DNA of 26,145 nt from the IMG/VR virus record IMGVR_UViG_3300032240_000545, positions 1 to 26,145 of that record; one strand, given 5' to 3'. Origin of the DNA: a virus. The position numbers were made by a program, and so were the translations under genes. The notes beneath the pieces are model-generated. The model was not told the DNA's origin, did not search any database, and saw only the letters and a program-made list of their open reading frames with translations. Below, piece after piece: positions 12,297 through 19,364 of this stretch (position 1 is the stretch's first letter; each line of letters starts with the position of its first letter).

Positions 12297-12450
12297 TGTC
12301 CTGGCTTTCCATAACGGATTTTGCGTAAGCAACACCAGCATCAAAGCCAGCGTTGTATCCTTCGTCAAAAGATTTTCCTTTTTCGTAAGTAACACCTGCC
12401 GCTTTAAGGCGCTTGCGATTTTCTGGTAAACCAATCTTAGTGTCAGCCAT
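12286..12450 (-). CDS. Small helical protein, EGYNAG motif, within split nuclease
   Basis: 54 residues starting in a TAATG overlap with the stop of the nuclease N-terminal gene. The N-terminal half is basic (LPENRKRLKAAG), the rest SFDEGYNAGFDAGVAYAKSVMES, closely similar to the 48-aa protein at 7485 (EGFNAGLDWALRIL). It may form a helical hairpin. Tight coupling to the nuclease N-terminal part is the only functional hint. Confidence 0.65.
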   Translation of the reverse strand: MADTKIGLPENRKRLKAAGVTYEKGKSFDEGYNAGFDAGVAYAKSVMESQDNGG

Positions 12451-12662
12451 TAGAACGGGAACACTTCAGTTTTGTCTAACTTTTCTTGATGCTTAGCAAG
12501 CAAGTATTTTTCTGCTGCTGAGTGAAATGCACTACCGCCAACGAAATACCATGCTGGCTCTGATGGTGCTTGCAAGTTGCGCTCTAGCTGAAATGCTTTG
12601 CCACAGCGTAACCATGATGTAAATGCAGAGAATGATCTATGTTGTATTTGTATTTCTTTCAT
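12450..12662 (-). CDS. Cas4/RecB-like Fe-S nuclease, N-terminal part (split gene)
   Basis: 70 residues with the opening of a RecB-type PD-(D/E)XK nuclease: SFSAFTSWLRCGKAFQLE (Cys20 in the place of the first Fe-S ligand), a short spacer, then YFVGGSAFHSAAEKYLLA, the helix with Gly-Gly-x-A-x-H that precedes the catalytic core. The core itself is in the gene at 11232-11891. The chain stops after VFPF, and three small genes intervene. The ATG at 12662 has no ribosome binding site, and the -10 element ends 6 bases before it, so translation is probably leaderless. Confidence 0.8.
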   Translation of the reverse strand: MKEIQIQHRSFSAFTSWLRCGKAFQLERNLQAPSEPAWYFVGGSAFHSAAEKYLLAKHQEKLDKTEVFPF

Positions 12663-12668
12663 GGGTGA

Positions 12669-12699
12669 ACCGTAGCACTGCTGATGAATAGCATGTCAA
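12669..12699 (-). promoter_or_regulatory. Consensus promoter with leaderless start
   Basis: On the minus strand TTGACA (12699-12694) and TACGGT (12674-12669) are separated by 19 bp. Transcription would start at or next to the ATG at 12662, leaving no leader, and indeed no ribosome binding site exists there. Leaderless mRNAs are common in actinobacteria. This would be the main promoter of the replication operon (12662 to 5815). Confidence 0.6.
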
Positions 12700-12734
12700 C
12701 TCATCTACCTTATCGGCGTGGCGCGTACCTTAAT

Positions 12735-12850
12735 TTGCTAATGGGGTTGGAATGTGTATACTACGAGCGAAGCGAGTGCGGTAAACACAGGGGCGCCTGA
12801 AGGGCGCAATGGTTGGGGCGGCTAGTGCGATAGCCCCTAACCCGTAAAAT
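12735..12850 (+). ncRNA. Candidate structured RNA
   Basis: A gene-free stretch with TTGCTA (12735-12740), 16 bp, TATACT (12757-12762) on the plus strand, followed by three stems: GAGCGAAGCGAG-type near 12765, GCGCC/GGCGC near 12793-12807, and GGTTGGGGC (12811-12819) with GCCCCTAACC (12833-12842, one bulge). No ORF fits. It might be a small RNA or part of a replication origin. No plus-strand T run marks an end. Confidence 0.3.
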
Positions 12851-12855
12851 GGCAT

Positions 12856-12891
12856 AAAAAAATAACCCCCACCGCCGAAGCGATGAGGGTT
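12856..12891 (-). terminator. Strong intrinsic terminator of the late operon
   Basis: On the minus strand a 12-bp stem (12891-12880 with 12875-12864, two G-U pairs) closes a UUCG tetraloop and is followed by seven T residues (12862-12856). It lies directly after the holin-candidate gene and separates late genes from the replication operon. Confidence 0.9.
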
Positions 12892-12906
12892 AAGTTAAAG
12901 CGTTTG

Positions 12907-13173
12907 TTACGCAGTTGGTGGGGTTGTTCCCTTGACTGCTGCATCAGCTGCAACAAGTGCAGGTGCTGCCGCTGGGAATGTATCACCAGGGTTGAAGTAA
13001 CGATAAAGAACTGGTGCTAGAGCAGCAAGTGCTGCACCGCCCAATGCTTTGAGTGATGTTGTGTGGTGAACGATGTACTCAGTAAGTACACCACCCGCAG
13101 CAACGTGGAACCAAAAGCCGAATACAGTCCAAACCTTTGGTGGAATGTTTACTAGATAACGATTTGAAGCCAT
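12907..13173 (-). CDS. Putative holin / small membrane protein
   Basis: 88 residues from the ATG at 13173, set by AAGGAG 7 bases upstream. Two hydrophobic segments (VWTVFGFWFHVAAGGVL at about 17-33 and ALGGAALAALAPVLYRYF at about 47-64) and an Ala/Pro-rich tail. The position directly after the endolysin gene and the two-helix layout suit a class II holin, which opens the membrane to release endolysin. The tail is unusually Ala-rich. Holins are too diverse to be sure from sequence; a simple membrane anchor protein remains possible. Confidence 0.65.
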   Translation of the reverse strand: MASNRYLVNIPPKVWTVFGFWFHVAAGGVLTEYIVHHTTSLKALGGAALAALAPVLYRYFNPGDTFPAAAPALVAADAAVKGTTPPTA

Positions 13174-13184
13174 TTGTTTTCTCC

Positions 13185-13679
13185 TTAAGAAGTCCACTTT
13201 GGTCGTCCAAAGCCGACAACAAATACTACCATTTTCCGCTTGTTTGCTGCCTGAAAGGCGCGTGTCTTAATTGCTACTTCTCCGCCATTGGCTTGGCTGC
13301 CTTTAGGCTTGGAGTCTGAGCTTGTGTTACCTTCAATGGTTGTAATCGTGCCGTCACCGTTGTCCTTGACCACGATACCCACATGCTCAATGCCCTTGCC
13401 GTCAAAGTTAAAGAACACGATGTCGCCTGGCTGGGGCTTGGCAGTCTCATGGTTAGACCATTTGCCCTGGCCCTGGAAAGCAGTGGCCCCAGCGGGCGTA
13501 TAGACGCAATTAGGCATACCTTTGAAGTTAATCTGTGCCGCACACCACATGACGAAAGAACCGCACCATGGCTGGCCATCGTGTCCTGTGAACTTGCCAT
13601 AGATAGTCTTGTTGTCTGGGACCTCAACCACGCCTACCTGTGTCTGTGCCTTGGCTACAAAGTCTGCTGCTTGTGTCAC
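13185..13679 (-). CDS. CHAP-domain endolysin
   Basis: 164 residues forming a single CHAP domain: WCGSFVMWC with nucleophile Cys39, IEHVGIV with His99 and TIEGNTS with Glu116 make the Cys-His-Glu site; PGDIVFFNF is the conserved strand before the histidine. CHAP enzymes cut peptide bonds or the amide in peptidoglycan. There is no separate wall-binding domain visible, though the C-terminal basic stretch (QAANKRKMVVFVVGFGRPKW) closes the fold. GTG start in a GTGA overlap with the upstream membrane protein. It is the main lysis enzyme, with the small membrane proteins either side. Confidence 0.92.
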   Translation of the reverse strand: MTQAADFVAKAQTQVGVVEVPDNKTIYGKFTGHDGQPWCGSFVMWCAAQINFKGMPNCVYTPAGATAFQGQGKWSNHETAKPQPGDIVFFNFDGKGIEHVGIVVKDNGDGTITTIEGNTSSDSKPKGSQANGGEVAIKTRAFQAANKRKMVVFVVGFGRPKWTS

Positions 13680-13930
13680 TGCTCTACCTTAGACTTCATT
13701 ACCTCAACATCAATCTTGATGAGCTGCTGGTTCTCAATCAATTGATCTACCTTGTTGATAAGTCCTGTCTTGCCATCGTTGTATAGCGCATACTCAATAC
13801 GGCTTAACTTATCTTTAAGTTCTTCCGTATACTTTTGAATGGTGTGTCTGGCTATCATTGCCATACCTGCAAGTAGGGCTGCGCCTACGAAGAAGTATGA
13901 GTAAACGATGGTGGCGGTATCGGCTGACAT
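13676..13930 (-). CDS. Membrane protein with coiled-coil tail, lysis cassette
   Basis: 84 residues: one membrane helix (IVYSYFFVGAALLAGMAMIA, about 8-27) and a coiled-coil tail (KYTEELKDKLSRIEYALYN, then LINKVDQLIENQQLIKIDVEVMKSKVEQ). This is the layout of a bitopic phage lysis protein, for instance a holin or antiholin, or of a structural membrane-anchor factor. It precedes the endolysin with GTGA coupling, supporting a lysis role. An AGGGAAAA site precedes the ATG. Confidence 0.65.
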   Translation of the reverse strand: MSADTATIVYSYFFVGAALLAGMAMIARHTIQKYTEELKDKLSRIEYALYNDGKTGLINKVDQLIENQQLIKIDVEVMKSKVEQ

Positions 13931-13946
13931 TGCGGTTTTCCCTGTC

Positions 13947-16181
13947 TTATACGGTTCTGAATTGGCAAAGGATCATTCCACCGAAGCCCTTGAAACGGCG
14001 TTCTGGTGGGGTCATACGAATAAAGGTAATGCTTTCAATGACACCGCGTACGGTTTCATCATTAGTAAAATCTTGTAGGACTACAACGTCACCACCTGAC
14101 TCAATAGTTTCAAGTGACTGGATGCGCTCGCTGGCTCGTCCTTCATAACCAGTAGTCATGTTGTAACGGTCACCTTCAAAGTCGTAACAGAGAAGGGGAA
14201 GAGTAATAATGCGCTGACGCTTGACGGCAGGCAATGCCTTTAGCTGGTAGCCATTAAACGAATCCTCTGTTCCGACAGCTTGACTTGTTGCTGAGGTAAA
14301 GGTAAAGCGCAGGGCAATAGATTCTTTTGGATAAATGTCTTGCGTATCCATGCCTGTAATATCTTGAGTGAAGTCAAAAGTGTTATCTGCTGTAATAATA
14401 TCTACAACAGTCTCATCAGAATTGACTACGCTAAGTTTGATTGTTCCCTGCATTGGCAGTGTCTCGCGTAGCTTGACCAATTCAAAGTGCTTATCTTCAA
14501 GGGTGAAGTAACGCACTTGTCCAGTCTGAAGGTAGCCGCTGGCAATAAGAGTTGATGCCTGGAAGTAGACGCCGACACCCTTTACACCAATAGCCAACTT
14601 GTTTGTTGAACCAACGATACAGACAGAGCTTGCTTCTGCTGTTGATGGCACCTGAAGGTGGGTTGCATATGCCATCTGGTTTGGATTGAGTTCTCGGCTG
14701 AGATCAATCTTGATTAGACCAGAGTGCATTGCAGTGCCAGAGCCATCTGAATCAATGTAATTTGTTACTGTGCAGTAGGCATAACGATCATTGAATGTGA
14801 TGGATTTGCATGGCGATCCAGTGAGAATAGAGTCACTGGCTGGCTCATAGCCATTGGTAATAACAGTCAATGGGCCGTAAGTAATGTAACCAGATGACAC
14901 GAATCCTGATGTGTCAATGGTTCCTACGCGGATACCTTTGCTTGTGCCAAATACCATGTATTTGCCGATGTATGAACCAAGGGCATAAATGACTTCACCC
15001 TTTGGCATGTCGGCAGCAGTCACAGCTTTGGTGAGAAGGGGAACAGCACCACTTGTATCCAAGGAAAGACGATACACGGTTGATGAATCTCCAGCATAAC
15101 CAGATACATAAATAGCGTTAGGACCTTCGCAGATACCAGTCCACTTCCATGTTGCATTTGGATGTGCGTAGATTGGCAAGTTGTTGTTAGTTGCAAGTAC
15201 GGCAGTACCAGTTAACCCAGTTGCTTGGTCATCATCTGCATGGTTGTGGTAATAAGAGAATTCGGTAACAGATGGAACTGCCGTTATTGTCCATGTACCA
15301 TTGTAAGTTGTTCCAAGAGATGCAACGGTTACCTGTGAACCAACCGAAAAGTTGTGATTTGTTGAATCTGTTTTAAGCGTTACTATGTTTGTTGACAGTC
15401 TTGCAGCAGTAACTGCGTAAGAAGTAATCGGGGTAATCTCAAAGATGTAGTTGTTGATACCAGCAATAAGTCGCTGCTTAACCCATCCCATGCTGACATT
15501 TGTAACTGTTCCAGCCGCTGTTGGGTGTGTAAATACTAATGATCCAGAACCGCCAGCTAGGGTACCTTTGTAGATACCAGTAGCATTTGCGGCGTAGTAG
15601 TTAACGCCATCTTGGGCAAGTGCAAGAATTGCACCTGATCCACCCCATGTAATAGTGCTGGTTACACCAGCGGCAGTTGTACGGTAAAGGGTTGAATTGC
15701 TTGCAGTAAGAACTACATCTACTCCAGCGGAATCCGTACCGCCGACGACAATTGGTGCGACACCTGACGATACGGTGATGTCAGTATTTTTTGTTGTATC
15801 TGGAAGTAGCGTTACCTTGCCAATGTTAAAGACATCTACGCCAGCTGATTTGTTAAAGCGCATGCCAACTTCAGGGCCTTGAATCGGCTCTTCGTAGCGG
15901 ATACCAGCACCGTAGTGGAATGAGGATTGGGAACGAAGCCACCATCCAGTGAGCGTCTGCTCACCTGGTTCCTTCTGCTGGTCAATCTGTTGCTTGCGGT
16001 ACTGGGCAGTCTCGCGCTTGTATGGGTAGTCTTTAGATGGACCAAGGAAGAATGGCAGACCAGCAATAGCGCAGTCATACTGGTTACTGGTGTTTTCGTA
16101 AGTGGATCCAGAGCTTGATGGGGCGCCAAGGGTAACTGCTGCTGCTGGTTCTGCTATATGTAGGTAACCGTCTGTTGCCAC
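13947..16181 (-). CDS. Large tail/virion protein, beta-propeller-like
   Basis: 744 residues, GTG start with AAGGAGCAACA upstream. The N-terminal 100 residues (FFLGPSKDYPYKRETAQYRKQQIDQQKEPGEQTLTGWWLRSQSSFHYGAGIRYEEP, cited in pieces) are polar with a KREX repeat; after that come repeats of strands with V-x-Y-x-G and I-x-V-x-G turns, as in WD/Kelch-type propellers or fibre shafts. C-terminal about 200 residues (TLEDKHFELVKLRETLPMQG, then RIITLPLLCYDFEGDRYN) look like a receptor-facing domain. It lies after a terminator and before lysis genes, the usual place of a minor tail protein. Exact role not shown. Confidence 0.7.
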   Translation of the reverse strand: MATDGYLHIAEPAAAVTLGAPSSSGSTYENTSNQYDCAIAGLPFFLGPSKDYPYKRETAQYRKQQIDQQKEPGEQTLTGWWLRSQSSFHYGAGIRYEEPIQGPEVGMRFNKSAGVDVFNIGKVTLLPDTTKNTDITVSSGVAPIVVGGTDSAGVDVVLTASNSTLYRTTAAGVTSTITWGGSGAILALAQDGVNYYAANATGIYKGTLAGGSGSLVFTHPTAAGTVTNVSMGWVKQRLIAGINNYIFEITPITSYAVTAARLSTNIVTLKTDSTNHNFSVGSQVTVASLGTTYNGTWTITAVPSVTEFSYYHNHADDDQATGLTGTAVLATNNNLPIYAHPNATWKWTGICEGPNAIYVSGYAGDSSTVYRLSLDTSGAVPLLTKAVTAADMPKGEVIYALGSYIGKYMVFGTSKGIRVGTIDTSGFVSSGYITYGPLTVITNGYEPASDSILTGSPCKSITFNDRYAYCTVTNYIDSDGSGTAMHSGLIKIDLSRELNPNQMAYATHLQVPSTAEASSVCIVGSTNKLAIGVKGVGVYFQASTLIASGYLQTGQVRYFTLEDKHFELVKLRETLPMQGTIKLSVVNSDETVVDIITADNTFDFTQDITGMDTQDIYPKESIALRFTFTSATSQAVGTEDSFNGYQLKALPAVKRQRIITLPLLCYDFEGDRYNMTTGYEGRASERIQSLETIESGGDVVVLQDFTNDETVRGVIESITFIRMTPPERRFKGFGGMILCQFRTV

Positions 16182-16205
16182 TGTTGCTCCTTAGTTTGTC
16201 TCAAT

Positions 16206-16229
16206 AAAAAACCCACCCCGAAGGGTGGG
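16206..16229 (-). terminator. Intrinsic terminator after fibre module
   Basis: Minus strand: CCCACCC-UUCG-GGGTGGG (16229-16212) followed by TTTTTT (16211-16206). It lies between the small gene ending at 16247 and the large tail gene starting at 16181. Genes further left therefore need read-through or their own promoter, which I could not find. Confidence 0.85.
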
Positions 16230-16246
16230 CTGTAATGCTGTACCGA

Positions 16247-16399
16247 CTAACTCTCGGTGGAGTGTTCCTGAGCCGCTTGCTGAGCATCGTAAGTTGCCTT
16301 AGCCATACAAACAAAACTGCCGTTGTCATCTTCTATTTTGACCCACTCAATCATTGTGCCGTCAAAATCATCAACTATAAAAGTAGTTACATTACTCAT
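16247..16399 (-). CDS. Small acidic protein downstream of fibre 2
   Basis: 50 residues, GGAG 8 bases before the ATG. Acidic: FIVDDFDGTMIEWVKIEDDNG then C31 and a short helix (ATYDAQQAAQEHS). A beta-hairpin followed by one helix is likely. It follows the fibre gene ending in SAEL-stop, just as the 54-aa gene follows the other fibre; both may act as fibre-assembly or attachment factors. Unknown otherwise. Confidence 0.6.
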   Translation of the reverse strand: MSNVTTFIVDDFDGTMIEWVKIEDDNGSFVCMAKATYDAQQAAQEHSTES

Positions 16400-16400
16400 T

Positions 16401-17447
16401 CTATAACTCCGCACTTATGGCAAAATAACCAGCCGCATTGTTTGAACAACGAACAGAGGCAGGCGAACCTATGGTCAAACCACTTGTAACGGAGAATCTT
16501 GCCATAACGACTGAGTTGCTTGAGAAACTCTGAATGTCTGAAGAAGTGACCGCAAATGCCGTTCCTAAAGTCATTTGGAATACTTCCAGCGCCGATACTT
16601 CAATGGCACTTGGAGCAGTTCGCATTGGAACGAATGGAGAGAACATCCACAAAGTTCTTGTGGCACTTTCGTTGTAAGTCATCCCAGTCAAGGTTGTGTA
16701 AGCCGCTGCTCCTGTGTAGCGAACATAATAACGCTGACACAAGGCTAACTCTCCTTGGAATGTTCCAGCGGCTCGGCTGAATGGGGTGGATACTGAGCCG
16801 ATTTCAACCTGAACACCAGTAACTTCGTAGTAGTCATTAGCGCCAGCAGTACCTGTTGGGTTATTAACAAAAAGGACACCGTATTCATTAGTGTTTGTTG
16901 CCAAAGTTGCAGTTGCTGAGAATCTTTGCCAAGTAGTAGTTAAAACAACAGAAGTATTTATTGGCTGGGCTACACCTGTATAAGCAACCGTTGCCCCATT
17001 TTGGTCTGTTCCTGTACCTGTGTTTAATTGAAATATCAAGTTATTACTAGGTGACGAGTAGTTTGCACCCGCTCTTGCATAAAATGAAAATGTAACTGTC
17101 TTCCCAGCAAGATTTACAGAATTAGCAGTCTCTTGCCAATACTGCATATTTAATCCTTGTGTTGAAGTATTCCCGCTATCGCGTTGTACGCGAGCGCAAT
17201 ACTGGATATTTGGAAGGTTAGTTGAATCATTAACTAATTGTCGGGATACTGTCATTCCAGCGGCATAACCACCTCTAAAGCATATCCATCTGTCAGCGGC
17301 ATAGGTAGTTGCGGAAATAGTTGCAGTCGTTCCGCGCTGCCATATATCCATTGCGCCGTTAATGACACCATTTTTGCCAGCCACCAAAGGAGCTACTGCC
17401 CCACCTGTGTTCTGCTCAACTGTTGAGGTTAATTGTGCGCGACTCAT
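16401..17447 (-). CDS. Tail fibre / receptor-binding protein, paralog 2
   Basis: 348 residues. Shares long stretches with the 460-aa protein at 17613: DIWQRGT, ADRW, ARVQR-x-SG, SFYARAGANYS, WQRFSATAT, GTAGA-x-DYY, GSV-x-T-x-FSRA, QGEL and CQRYY, then a variable C-terminal domain and a closing SAEL. The shared part is the carbohydrate-binding, jelly-roll-like fold widespread in phage receptor-binding proteins; the variable end is probably the specificity tip. Its N-terminus is short (about 30 residues), whereas the paralog has about 150 extra residues. Starts in a TAATG overlap with a 54-aa gene. Confidence 0.78.
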   Translation of the reverse strand: MSRAQLTSTVEQNTGGAVAPLVAGKNGVINGAMDIWQRGTTATISATTYAADRWICFRGGYAAGMTVSRQLVNDSTNLPNIQYCARVQRDSGNTSTQGLNMQYWQETANSVNLAGKTVTFSFYARAGANYSSPSNNLIFQLNTGTGTDQNGATVAYTGVAQPINTSVVLTTTWQRFSATATLATNTNEYGVLFVNNPTGTAGANDYYEVTGVQVEIGSVSTPFSRAAGTFQGELALCQRYYVRYTGAAAYTTLTGMTYNESATRTLWMFSPFVPMRTAPSAIEVSALEVFQMTLGTAFAVTSSDIQSFSSNSVVMARFSVTSGLTIGSPASVRCSNNAAGYFAISAEL

Positions 17448-17611
17448 TATTCACCTGCCTGTGGGATAGAAGAGTTGGATGGAAGTGTGTCTTTGTTTAG
17501 GTATGCCTGATAATCGGCATTTGATTCATCCATTGGAATCCAAGCCTCATCAGACCTTAAAAGCATTGTGTTACCAAGTTGGTCTGTAATGATTTCGTAT
17601 GTATATTTCAT
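17447..17611 (-). CDS. Small tail-fibre-associated protein
   Basis: 54 residues between two fibre genes, starting just after the first and ending in a TAATG overlap with the second. MKYTYEIITDQLGNTMLLRSDEAWIPMDESNADYQAYLNKD resembles small phage proteins with the D-x2-N-x-DY-Q-x-YL pattern that sit beside tail fibres, some annotated as assembly chaperones. The C-terminal end is disordered (SNSSIPQAGE). Likely a fibre accessory or chaperone. Confidence 0.65.
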   Translation of the reverse strand: MKYTYEIITDQLGNTMLLRSDEAWIPMDESNADYQAYLNKDTLPSNSSIPQAGE

Positions 17612-17612
17612 A

Positions 17613-18995
17613 TTACAACTCCGCGCTTGCCGTGTAGTGAAAATCCATCATATTTGATTGAGCGATGCCAGTAAAAATGTTAAAACCATCTACACCAATA
17701 TCAGCAATAGAGGCAGGTGTATAATTAACATTTGTACTAATCTGACGGATGCGGTTAGCAGTTCCACCATTACTTGAATAAACAGTCACACTTGGCGCAG
17801 TTCGCTTTGTAACTTTCCAGCGTGTGCCTTGCGTGTAGTTTGCGTCTGAATATACGGAAACTTTGTTAGTTGATTCGGTTGCAGCCGTTACAAAAGTTTG
17901 CTCATAATACCTCTGACAAGCGGCTAACTCCCCCTGAAGTGTTCCACCAGCGCGGGAGAAGGCAGTTGCAACTGAGCCGAGTTCTAGTTGAACGCCAGCA
18001 ATATCGTAATAATCTGCTGCTCCAGCAGTACCGCTAAAGTTGGTGGAAGTAAATGTCAAAACAATTTGGGTAACTGATGAACCAGCAGTTGCGGTTGCGC
18101 TAAAGCGCTGCCAAGAACTTGTAAGAGTTTTTGTTCCGCTTGTAGCAGATACCTGTCCTGTGTAGGTATTGTAGATACCGTTTGCATCTGTGCTTCCAGT
18201 ACCAGTTCTGAAATCGTAGGCTAGAAGCGAACTTCCAACTGAGTAGTTAGCACCTGCGCGGGCATACCAAGATACGGTAATTGACTGTCCAGCCAAAAGC
18301 GTTGCATTAGCAATTTCTATGCTTGTGCCAATAGTGCCGCCATTTGTATCTGTCTGACCTGAGTTACGCTGAACGCGAGCAAAATATGGGAAACCTGTTG
18401 GGCCACCTGCTTGCCGACTTAGAGTGTAAGAAGATGGGGATGTTCCAAAATACATACTCCAACGGTCAGCCCAATAAGATGAACCTGATGAGTTGGAAGC
18501 GGTAAATGAAGTACCGCGCTGCCAAATGTCAAAGCCGCCCCCTACCGCAAAGTTCTTTCCAGCAGCCAAAGAAGGCCCTGCCCACGATACGCCTGTGCTG
18601 GCAGAAGAGTTTGCCACGAGTGTTGTGCCGTCAGCTCCTACTGCGAGGTTGGCAGGTGTTGAAGCACCTGAAGCTACGAGCAGATCGCCCTTAGCTGTGA
18701 CAGTTGACTTAGGAATAGCGTTAGCCACGTTAAAGGCAGATGGGCTAGAGACAGTCACGATGTCGCCTGCTACAAGGGCTGTAAGCCCTGTGACGGTGGT
18801 TCCAGTTGAGGCGGTGTAATCCACACCACGCTCAAGCAACACTCCGTTAACAAACACTTGCTCAGCACCTGCGGTGTAAGCAAGGGCGGCACTGAAATCA
18901 TCAGTACCTGAGAGAGATGTTTCACCACCCGCAGCGGTTTTACGCCACTGGGTTAGTGTCACACCATTGTTATTGGGGTGACGAAGGACTGTCAT
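17613..18995 (-). CDS. Tail fibre / receptor-binding protein, paralog 1
   Basis: 460 residues. N-terminal 150: QWRKTAAGGETSLSG, AGAEQVFVNGVLLERG, TVTGLTALVAGDIVTVSSPS, a repeat-like fibre shaft or attachment segment seen in many phage tail proteins. From about 150 (FAVGGGFDIWQRGT) it matches the shorter paralog at 16401 through ARAGANYS, WQRFSATAT and FSRA, ending SAEL. The two presumably form alternative or paired tips. It begins in a TAATG overlap with the 116-aa structural gene, and is read into the small 54-aa gene one base later. Confidence 0.8.
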   Translation of the reverse strand: MTVLRHPNNNGVTLTQWRKTAAGGETSLSGTDDFSAALAYTAGAEQVFVNGVLLERGVDYTASTGTTVTGLTALVAGDIVTVSSPSAFNVANAIPKSTVTAKGDLLVASGASTPANLAVGADGTTLVANSSASTGVSWAGPSLAAGKNFAVGGGFDIWQRGTSFTASNSSGSSYWADRWSMYFGTSPSSYTLSRQAGGPTGFPYFARVQRNSGQTDTNGGTIGTSIEIANATLLAGQSITVSWYARAGANYSVGSSLLAYDFRTGTGSTDANGIYNTYTGQVSATSGTKTLTSSWQRFSATATAGSSVTQIVLTFTSTNFSGTAGAADYYDIAGVQLELGSVATAFSRAGGTLQGELAACQRYYEQTFVTAATESTNKVSVYSDANYTQGTRWKVTKRTAPSVTVYSSNGGTANRIRQISTNVNYTPASIADIGVDGFNIFTGIAQSNMMDFHYTASAEL

Positions 18996-19345
18996 TAGGA
19001 GAGCTCACTTCCATAAGCGTTGAATGAGACTGATGTAGAAGATGCTGCAATTGAGATGATGTCAGTATTGGCAAGGGTTAGACCCAAGGTGAGAGTGTCT
19101 GTAGCGTTGCTACCAAGGAGTACGTCGTAAGCGATGTACTGCTTTGGTGTGTCTCCCGCTGCTGCTACACGGACTGAGACACGGTATGTCTGAGCCGATG
19201 TGGACTGGTTACAGATGGTGATGCTAGAGACAACTGCGCCTAGTGACGTAGCTGATGTGTACAGAGTTGTAAGGCTAGATGAAGCACCTGCCGCTGTTGT
19301 TGCTGCTGGGACTGCCTGCCCAAGCACTTTATATGCACTTGCCAT
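18995..19345 (-). CDS. Small virion protein, beta-sandwich
   Basis: 116 residues, Ala/Ser/Thr-rich, nine or so strands (SSLTTLYTSATSLGAVVSSITICNQ, QTYRVSVRV, KQYIAYDVLLGSNATDTLTLGLTL, DIISIAASSTSVSFNAYG). This is the tail/baseplate beta-sandwich pattern of small structural proteins that decorate tails or join fibre to tail. Ribosome binding site AAGG about 8 bases upstream. It sits directly upstream of the fibre genes with a TAATG overlap. Confidence 0.7.
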   Translation of the reverse strand: MASAYKVLGQAVPAATTAAGASSSLTTLYTSATSLGAVVSSITICNQSTSAQTYRVSVRVAAAGDTPKQYIAYDVLLGSNATDTLTLGLTLANTDIISIAASSTSVSFNAYGSELS

Positions 19346-19364
19346 TTATTTTTCCTTTGCTTGG

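Noticed and set aside
12081-12434. Longer 117-codon reading of the small zinc-ribbon gene
   Set aside because: The extra N-terminal part overlaps the 54-aa neighbour in another frame and is low quality; the ATG at 12296 gives a compact ribbon protein.
11891-12450. Group I/II intron or intein splitting the nuclease
   Set aside because: The insert carries three gene-like frames with stop/start overlaps, no intein motifs and no recognisable intron core; cannot be excluded fully but nothing supports it.
13288-13745. Plus-strand frames opposite the endolysin
   Set aside because: They are shadows of the CHAP endolysin, whose catalytic residues are intact; no ribosome binding sites.
16247-18995. 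Diversity-generating retroelement acting on the fibre tips
   Set aside because: No reverse transcriptase or template repeat is visible in the window; simple duplication explains the paralogs.
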